A stretch of DNA of 10,363 nt from Methanobacteriota archaeon (GTDB taxonomy: Archaea > Thermoplasmatota > Poseidoniia > Poseidoniales > Poseidoniaceae): assembly GCA_002694585.1 (NCBI GenBank), contig NZMM01000048.1, positions 1 to 10,363 on the forward strand. The letters run 5' to 3'. Of this stretch, positions 5,841-10,363 are shown piece by piece; position 1 is the stretch's first letter; each line of letters starts with the position of its first letter. The notes beneath the pieces are model-generated. The model ran no database searches, was not told the DNA's origin, and saw nothing but the letters and a program-made list of their open reading frames with translations. Both the position numbers and the translations under genes were made by a program.

Positions 5841-7235
5841 ATGTACCTCCTCGTTGGCGCGGGCGACCCCCTCGCCCGCCTCGCAGCGTGGTGCAAGCGC
5901 TCTCGTCCGACCTGTGTGGTAACCCTTGCAGCCGGCCTCCAGGGCGAAGACGACCTCGACGGGTGCGAGGTGGTCGCCCTTCCACAACCAATGACGGTCG
6001 ACGCCTTGCCCACGCCAGCGCGTCACCCCAGCCTGATTGTGGTGCTCGACGCTTCACCGCTCAAAGAAGACCACGTGTTGTCCGCCCTCGCCTCGCGCTG
6101 GCCCAACGTGCCGATTGTCGGGCCAGAGTCTGAGGGCGATGCGGTGGTCGCCGACCCGCTCCGTCCCGAGGATCTCCTCCTTTCGGCAGCCAAGGACCGC
6201 GTGCGGGCGCAAGAACGCCAAACAGGGGCCTCGGTGCTCGACGCGCATTTCGCTTCCCTGAAGGAAGGGTCCAACGTAGCGATCTTCTGCCACGACAACC
6301 CCGATCCCGATGCCCTCGCTTCTGCGCTTGCTGTCCAGCGCTTGGTTGAACGGCGCGGCCTCCTTGGTCGCATCTACCATGGTGGGCTCATTGAACACCA
6401 CCAAAACCGAGCCATGGTCCAGCTGCTTGGCATTGAAACGACACGCCTGATGCTGGGTTGGGAAATCGCCGACGTCTTGTCGGAGGCTGATGCGGTCGTT
6501 GCCGTTGATTTCCATCAGCCAGGGGCGAACAACGTGTTGCCCAAGGACCACGTGCCCAACGTCATCCTAGATCATCACGCCGTCGGCGATTTGCCCGCTG
6601 CTGATGTGGCCATCGTCCATCCCGAATTTTCAGCCACGTCCTCGCTCGTGGCCAGCCTGATGACCGCCCTGGACGCTGAAATGGATGCCGTGCTGGCCAC
6701 GGCGCTCGCCTTTGGCATTCGCACCGACACCCTCGGTTTTTCCAGAGGTGTGAGTCCTGCTGATCTCCGCGCCCTGTCCTGGTTGAACGCTTGGGTGGAC
6801 CACGATCTGCTGCGCCAAATCGAGGCCCCTCCGCGTTCTCGCGAGGCCTTGGCGGCCTTCGCGGAGGCGCTGGGCTCGATGTCGCTTGAGGGCGGTGTGC
6901 TGCTCGCTCCATTGCTGCAGTTGCCAAACCGTGACGCATTGGCGCAGGTGGCGGACTTCCTTCTCGCGACTGAAGGCGTCGATACCGTCGTCGTCTACGG
7001 TCCACGCCAAGGGCGCGTCATCCTCTCGGCGCGTACGCGCCATCCCGATCTCCACCTCGGACGCACCTTGGCGACCCGCTTCCCTGACGGGCAGGCCGGT
7101 GGCCACCGGTCCTTGGCCGGTGGACAGGTGCCCTTCACCGGCCTTGTCGATGAAGAAACGCCTGCAGCGGAAGACGCCATTTCGGCGATGACCGGAGCCC
7201 TCCGTGACCTTCTCGGAGGTGAGGGCGATGAGTGA
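5841..7235 (+). CDS. DHH/DHHA1 phosphoesterase with degenerate RCK-like N-terminal domain
   Basis: A 464-residue three-part protein. Residues 1-~115 look like a reduced Rossmann/TrkA-N (RCK) domain: MYLLVGAGDPLARL has a GxG-like turn, but the usual glycine-rich loop and acidic ribose-binding residue are not clear. Residues ~140-310 are the DHH domain with all metal-site motifs: HDNPDPDALAS (151-161), AVDF with Asp223, LDHH (243-246) and GIRTDT with Asp296. The C-terminal DHHA1 domain has GGH at 420-422 followed by GGQVP. Such enzymes are Mn-dependent, NrnA/RecJ-like hydrolases of short oligonucleotides, pAp or cyclic dinucleotide products; the true substrate here is unknown. The architecture occurs in other archaea, from memory. 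The start is supported by GAGGTG at 5830. The end overlaps the TraB start by 8 bases, so these two are tightly coupled. Confidence 0.92.
   Translation: MYLLVGAGDPLARLAAWCKRSRPTCVVTLAAGLQGEDDLDGCEVVALPQPMTVDALPTPARHPSLIVVLDASPLKEDHVLSALASRWPNVPIVGPESEGDAVVADPLRPEDLLLSAAKDRVRAQERQTGASVLDAHFASLKEGSNVAIFCHDNPDPDALASALAVQRLVERRGLLGRIYHGGLIEHHQNRAMVQLLGIETTRLMLGWEIADVLSEADAVVAVDFHQPGANNVLPKDHVPNVILDHHAVGDLPAADVAIVHPEFSATSSLVASLMTALDAEMDAVLATALAFGIRTDTLGFSRGVSPADLRALSWLNAWVDHDLLRQIEAPPRSREALAAFAEALGSMSLEGGVLLAPLLQLPNRDALAQVADFLLATEGVDTVVVYGPRQGRVILSARTRHPDLHLGRTLATRFPDGQAGGHRSLAGGQVPFTGLVDEETPAAEDAISAMTGALRDLLGGEGDE
7215..7222 (+). promoter_or_regulatory. Perfect 8-base Shine-Dalgarno deciding the TraB start
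   Basis: GGAGGTGA is the exact complement of TCACCTCC at 106-113 in the 16S 3' end of this window. It lies inside the end of the DHH gene, five bases before ATG 7228. This favours 7228 over the upstream in-frame ATG at 7204. Confidence 0.8.
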
Positions 7236-8391
7236 CGCGCCGTACATCGACGTGTCCGACCAGCTCAGGCTGCTTGGCACCGCCCACGTGGCCACGTCCA
7301 GCGTGGAGGCGGTCCAGCATCACATCGACGCTTTTGCTCCAGAGGTCGTGGCCGTGGAATTGTGTCCGACGCGGTACGAAGCCCTCCGTTCCGACCGTCG
7401 CCTGGACCGTGAAGGCTTGCGGCGGGTGATGAAAGAAGGGAAGGCTCCGCTGGTGCTTCTGCAGGCCATGCTCGCTGCCGAGCAGCGGAAAATGGGCCTC
7501 GATGAAGGTCAACAACCTGGCGCTGAGCTGCTGGCTGCGGTGGAATGCGCCGAAGCACGTGACCTCCGGGTCGAACTGGTCGACCGGGACATCCAGACCA
7601 CGCTGCGAAGGGCATGGCGGCGCATGCGCTTACGCGAGCGCGTCCGCTTGTTGTGGGCGCTGCTTGCGGACGACGACGAAGAGGAGGAGGACTTCGACCT
7701 CGATGCCTTGCTCGGAGACGGTGACCTCCTCAGCGACCTCATGGAGGAATTGCGCACCATTTCGCCTGGTGCAGGTGTGGTGCTGATCGACGAGCGCGAC
7801 ACCTACATCGCCGAGAAGGTGCGGCGCCTCGAGGGGGAAGGAAAGACCCTGGTCGTCGTCGGTGCGGGTCACCTGAAAGGCATCGCCGCTCATTTGGAGG
7901 CAGACCGTTCAAGCGACACGGACCTCGCACCTCTCGATGCGCTTCCACAGACCACGATGCTCCGTCGTTCGGTGCCTTGGATCCTCCCTCTGGCCGTGTT
8001 TGGACTGGTGGTCTGGAACGTCATCAACGGTTCCGCAGAGGCGCTGATCGAATTGTTCACCATCTGGACGGCGGCCAACGCCGTCCTTGCGGCTCTGGGT
8101 TGCTTGGTGGCACGTGGCCACCCCATCGCTGTGCTGACCGCCGCCTTGGCCTCCCCCATAACGTCGCTGAACCCCACGCTTGCAGCCGGTTGGTTTGCTG
8201 GCTACGTCCAACTGCGCGTGGTCGAGCCGAGCGCAGAAGACTTGACGCAATTTCTCAAACTCGAACGCATCAGTGATTTCTGGACCAACAAAGCGGGGCG
8301 CGTTTTGCTGGTCACCGCCCTGTCCAACCTTGGCTCCATGCTCGGAGCGTGGGTTGCAGCCGGCACATACGCCGGTTGGATCACCCTCTGA
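7228..8391 (+). CDS. TraB/PrgY family membrane protein
   Basis: A 387-residue protein of the TraB family (TIGR00261-like; relatives are enterococcal TraB/PrgY and GumN). The N-terminal soluble part carries the conserved GTAH at 17-20, VELCPTRYEAL (43-53), ERDTYIAEKV (189-198) and GAGHL (212-216). These residues resemble the putative metal/peptidase site of the Tiki/TraB/EreA superfamily. The C-terminal third contains about four membrane helices (roughly 250-266, 276-296, 300-330, 358-380). A strongly acidic run (DDDEEEEDFD, 148-157) sits in the middle of the soluble domain. Enterococcal members limit pheromone signalling; archaeal members have no established role. The start at 7228 follows a perfect Shine-Dalgarno, and the gene overlaps DHH by 8 bases. 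Its last 11 bases overlap the convergent folP end, leaving no room for a separate terminator. Confidence 0.92.
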   Translation: MSDAPYIDVSDQLRLLGTAHVATSSVEAVQHHIDAFAPEVVAVELCPTRYEALRSDRRLDREGLRRVMKEGKAPLVLLQAMLAAEQRKMGLDEGQQPGAELLAAVECAEARDLRVELVDRDIQTTLRRAWRRMRLRERVRLLWALLADDDEEEEDFDLDALLGDGDLLSDLMEELRTISPGAGVVLIDERDTYIAEKVRRLEGEGKTLVVVGAGHLKGIAAHLEADRSSDTDLAPLDALPQTTMLRRSVPWILPLAVFGLVVWNVINGSAEALIELFTIWTAANAVLAALGCLVARGHPIAVLTAALASPITSLNPTLAAGWFAGYVQLRVVEPSAEDLTQFLKLERISDFWTNKAGRVLLVTALSNLGSMLGAWVAAGTYAGWITL

Positions 8392-9253
8392 GCGCGAAAG
8401 GCCGAAGCGCGTTCAACAGGTCCCTATGCGGGGCCACGTCATGCACCCTGAGGACGCCGACACCACGAAGGCACGCCAAGGCGGCCAATCCGAGGCTTCC
8501 TGGCAACCTGTCTGCGGCGTCCGCATGACCGGTCAAGTGCCCGACCACCGATTTGCGTGACACACCCCACAGCACGCTCCATCGCCCGCCATCGCTGAGG
8601 CGCACCCCGTGTTCCAGCAAAGCAAGGTTGTGGTGCTGCTCTTTTCCGAATCCGATGCCGGGGTCGAGGCAGATCAATTCCGCAGGATGGCCACGGCGCA
8701 CGAGTTCACTCGCCGTGGTGAACAAAGCCTCGTGCACGTCGTTGACGACATCGTTGTACTGGATGTCGTGCTGCATAGTTTTCGGGGTGCCAAGCATGTG
8801 CATGATGCACACCGCGGCCCCTGCTTCGAGCACGACGTCCATCATCGCGGGGTCTCGAAGACCGCTGACGTCGTTGACCATGTCTGCACCCGCCTCGAGG
8901 GCGGCTTGGGCGACGGGGGCGTGGCGCGTGTCGATCGACACCAAACCGTCGGGGCGCGCTTGCTTGAGGGCCTGAATGACCGGAATCACGCGCGCACACT
9001 CCTCGTTCACGCTTACGGCATCGGCGCCGGGGCGGGTGGATTCTCCGCCGACGTCCACCCACGTGGCGCCGTCCCGGAACATCGCCAGACCGCGCTCAAC
9101 GGCCTCTTGTCCGGTGACGCGCGAGTCCGCGTGGAAGGAGTCGGGCGTCACGTTCAGGATGCCCATCACGCGAGGCAAGCCCTCCGCATCAGGGCGGATG
9201 GCGCGCGACAAGGCGTCTCGGCGGACACCGTCGCCCTGAAGGTCGGAGGGCAC
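8381..9253 (-). CDS. folP: Dihydropteroate synthase
   Basis: Dihydropteroate synthase joins a pterin diphosphate to p-aminobenzoate (or a related arylamine) in folate or methanopterin-type cofactor synthesis; it is a cytoplasmic TIM barrel. Numbered from GTG 9253 (290 residues), all signatures are present: GILNVTPDSF (31-40), GGESTRPGA (69-77), SIDTR (107-111), NDVSG (127-131), MHMLGTPKTMQ (151-161), DPGIGFGK (197-204), SRKS (232-235) and RVHDV (269-273). The start is uncertain. An ATG at 9340 would add 29 Pro/Arg-rich residues but overlaps the divergent gene and its promoter. GTG 9253 is 28 nt from the same AT-rich element read in reverse, so I prefer it; TTG 9211 is also possible. The 3' end overlaps TraB tail to tail. 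No other pterin or folate gene is in the window. Confidence 0.93.
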   Translation of the reverse strand: MPSDLQGDGVRRDALSRAIRPDAEGLPRVMGILNVTPDSFHADSRVTGQEAVERGLAMFRDGATWVDVGGESTRPGADAVSVNEECARVIPVIQALKQARPDGLVSIDTRHAPVAQAALEAGADMVNDVSGLRDPAMMDVVLEAGAAVCIMHMLGTPKTMQHDIQYNDVVNDVHEALFTTASELVRRGHPAELICLDPGIGFGKEQHHNLALLEHGVRLSDGGRWSVLWGVSRKSVVGHLTGHADAADRLPGSLGLAALACLRGVGVLRVHDVAPHRDLLNALRPFALRG

Positions 9254-9273
9254 GCCCTCCCCATTCCGAGAGT

Positions 9274-9283
9274 CTTCATAAGG
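9274..9283. promoter_or_regulatory. Putative bidirectional TATA-like element between folP and the membrane protein
   Basis: CTTCATAAGG contains the same nine bases as at 5228-5236. On the plus strand its first TTC T (9275) is 29 nt before ATG 9304. Read on the minus strand it is CTTATGAAG, 28 nt before GTG 9253 of folP. Because CTT...AAG is a partial palindrome, one TBP site could serve both directions. The spacing is observed; dual use is inferred. Confidence 0.5.
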
Positions 9284-9303
9284 AGGCAGGGGGAAGCGTT
9301 CCC

Positions 9304-9951
9304 ATGGTCGAGGTCGAGGCTCCAACGGAAGTGGCCTCACAGGTTCTTCCCGACCAGGAGAACATCGACCTTGCCGATCGCCTGATGGAACGGTTCGCTC
9401 CGGAAGGCGGTCAAGGGCTCAACGCCATGCTTTCCAACAGGGCAAAGTCCGGCGCCATGGTGGTCGCTGGTCTCGGGTTTTTCATCTGGATCAGCGTCTT
9501 CTTCAACCTCGATTCGAGTGCCGCCACCGACGACACCATCCTGCTCAATTTCGCGTTCCACAACATCGCGATTGTGGTGGCCCTGCTGAGTTTCCTCGCT
9601 GCAATTTTCTCCGAACTCGGCAGCGAGCGCGGTCGAGCAGCCCCCAGCATGATGGCAGGTCCGATGCAGTTCTTTGCCATCATCTACGTGTTCGAGCCGC
9701 TGGCCACTGGAGCCATGTCTGATGCGCTGGCCGTTGAGGAAGGGCTGTGGCGCACGGTGCGGCTTGCGGTCATCTTTGGCGGAGCGTATTACGGCGCCCG
9801 CCTCATCATGGAGGCGTATTTCCTGGTGTGGCTTCGGACCTTCTGCGACACCTTCGGCTTCGTTCCGGGCGCGGTACAGTCCAGCGTGGCTGCTCCTGCC
9901 CCTGAAGCGCCAGAGACAGACGTTGTGCTTGAGCTCGATAGCGTCGCATGA
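9304..9951 (+). CDS. Membrane protein of unknown function, cotranscribed with trm56
   Basis: A 215-residue protein that I do not recognise. A hydrophilic, acidic N-terminal part of about 48 residues precedes membrane segments at roughly 51-67, 83-103, 119-138 and 152-177. A Pro/Ala/Glu-rich, acidic C-terminal tail follows (about 195-215). Two polar stretches contain small acidic or basic clusters (DSSAATDD 70-77; SELGSERGR 103-111). No catalytic or transporter motif is visible. The start at 9304 is set by the TTCATAAGG element 29 nt upstream with no Shine-Dalgarno, consistent with a leaderless mRNA. The stop overlaps the trm56 start as ATGA, so both are likely translated from one message; whether the functions are related is unknown. 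Confidence 0.8.
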   Translation: MVEVEAPTEVASQVLPDQENIDLADRLMERFAPEGGQGLNAMLSNRAKSGAMVVAGLGFFIWISVFFNLDSSAATDDTILLNFAFHNIAIVVALLSFLAAIFSELGSERGRAAPSMMAGPMQFFAIIYVFEPLATGAMSDALAVEEGLWRTVRLAVIFGGAYYGARLIMEAYFLVWLRTFCDTFGFVPGAVQSSVAAPAPEAPETDVVLELDSVA

Positions 9952-10363
9952 AGCGCCGAGCGCTTGATGAGGGGCGCGACCTCCGCGGTGGCATGGGTGA
10001 GCGAATTGACGTGCTCCGCTTGGGGCACCGCAAAGGGCGCGACCCACGCATCACCACGCACCTTGCCTTGGTGGCTCGCGCCATGGGCGCTGACCGCTTC
10101 CTGCTCGGGGGCGACGAAGACGAGAAGATGTTCGAGAACGTCCGCTCCGTCGAAGCGCGCTTTGGGCAGGCGATGGCGCTGGAGTACCTCGCCTCTCCGC
10201 TGGGCTGGCTGCGGACCTTTGCGAAGAAGGACGCGGGCGACGGTCAACCCGGCACGGTCGTGCATCTGACGATGTACGGCATCCCTCACCGTCAGGCGAT
10301 TCCTCAGATCCGTCGGGATCGGCCGCTTACGGTCGTCGTGGGCGGAGCGAAAGTGCCTCCAGA
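9948..10363 (+). CDS. trm56: tRNA (cytidine(56)-2'-O)-methyltransferase Trm56, 5' part (partial)
   Basis: An open frame running off the right edge; 138 codons are visible of about 180-200 expected. It encodes Trm56, a SPOUT-fold enzyme that uses S-adenosylmethionine to methylate the 2'-hydroxyl of C56 in the T-loop of archaeal tRNAs. Recognisable family blocks are VLRLGHRKGRD (22-32), RITTHLALVARAMGAD (34-49), TVVHLTMYGIP (103-113) and the knot strand VVVGGAKVP (129-137). The start is ATG 9948, overlapping the previous stop (ATGA). An internal ATG at 9993 (MGERIDVLRLGHR) would give a shorter N-terminus closer to typical members and is a fair alternative. The family is essentially archaeal, so this gene is strong evidence for the source domain. 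Confidence 0.94.
   Translation, partial: MKRRALDEGRDLRGGMGERIDVLRLGHRKGRDPRITTHLALVARAMGADRFLLGGDEDEKMFENVRSVEARFGQAMALEYLASPLGWLRTFAKKDAGDGQPGTVVHLTMYGIPHRQAIPQIRRDRPLTVVVGGAKVPP

Noticed and set aside
5251..6057. A 268-codon open frame on the minus strand across the LemA gene and the start of the DHH gene
   Set aside because: It is antisense to two well-supported genes, has Arg/Gly/His-rich low-information sequence and matches no family. Long antisense frames are expected in GC-rich coding DNA.
6630..7295. A 221-codon minus-strand frame opposite the DHH C-terminus and TraB start
   Set aside because: It is a shadow of the DHHA1 domain frame, with no homology signal and no start context.
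8609..9385. A 258-codon plus-strand open frame opposite folP
   Set aside because: The minus strand encodes every dihydropteroate synthase motif; the plus-strand product is His/Arg-rich and unrecognisable.
1..10363. CRISPR arrays, transposases, integrases, toxin-antitoxin or phage-defence genes
   Set aside because: I looked for regularly spaced repeats, terminal inverted repeats and typical motifs on both strands and saw none. The window reads as a conserved chromosomal core region.

Overview
The window comes from an archaeon, most likely a Thermoplasmata-type euryarchaeon of the marine group II / Poseidoniales kind. Three things support this. The 3' end of a 16S rRNA gene lies at 1-114, with an archaeal-looking helix 45 and terminal GGATCACCTCCT. 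That 16S gene ends in its own hairpin and T-run terminator, with no tRNA-Ala or 23S gene following, as in lineages with unlinked rRNA genes. A clear Trm56 gene, an essentially archaeal tRNA methyltransferase, runs off the right edge. The DNA is GC-rich and densely coded, with several start/stop overlaps. Assignment to marine group II is inference; archaeal origin is well supported.

Layout. 1-114 is the 16S 3' end. 123-198 holds a UUCG-capped hairpin followed by a terminator. 233-1105 (minus) is a diverged NAD kinase-like gene. From about 1191 to 8391 all genes point right: a four-helix membrane protein, a YjbQ/UPF0047 protein, a hotdog thioesterase with an extra C-terminal domain, a bacterial-type thiolase, a TauE/SafE-type permease, a LemA protein, a DHH phosphoesterase with a degenerate nucleotide-binding N-terminal domain, and a TraB-family membrane protein. 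Dihydropteroate synthase (8381-9253, minus) converges on TraB with an 11-base tail-to-tail overlap. It is divergent from a second unknown membrane protein (9304-9951), whose stop overlaps the start of trm56 (9948 to the right edge).

Function. The set is mainly housekeeping and metabolic: cofactor synthesis (NADP, folate/pterin), acyl-CoA chemistry (thioesterase plus thiolase), nucleotide phosphoester hydrolysis, tRNA modification and several membrane proteins. The likely cotranscribed pairs are YjbQ/thioesterase, thiolase/permease, DHH/TraB and membrane protein/trm56. I see no phage, transposon, CRISPR array or toxin system, and no convincing candidate for a new multi-gene system.

The most informative non-coding signal is an apparent two-mode start arrangement. 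Genes that begin a transcription unit have a TTCAT-type AT-rich element with its first T exactly 29 nt before the ATG (1191, 5257, 9304), as expected for leaderless archaeal mRNAs. Internal genes instead have Shine-Dalgarno sequences matching the anti-SD visible at 106-113 of the same window.
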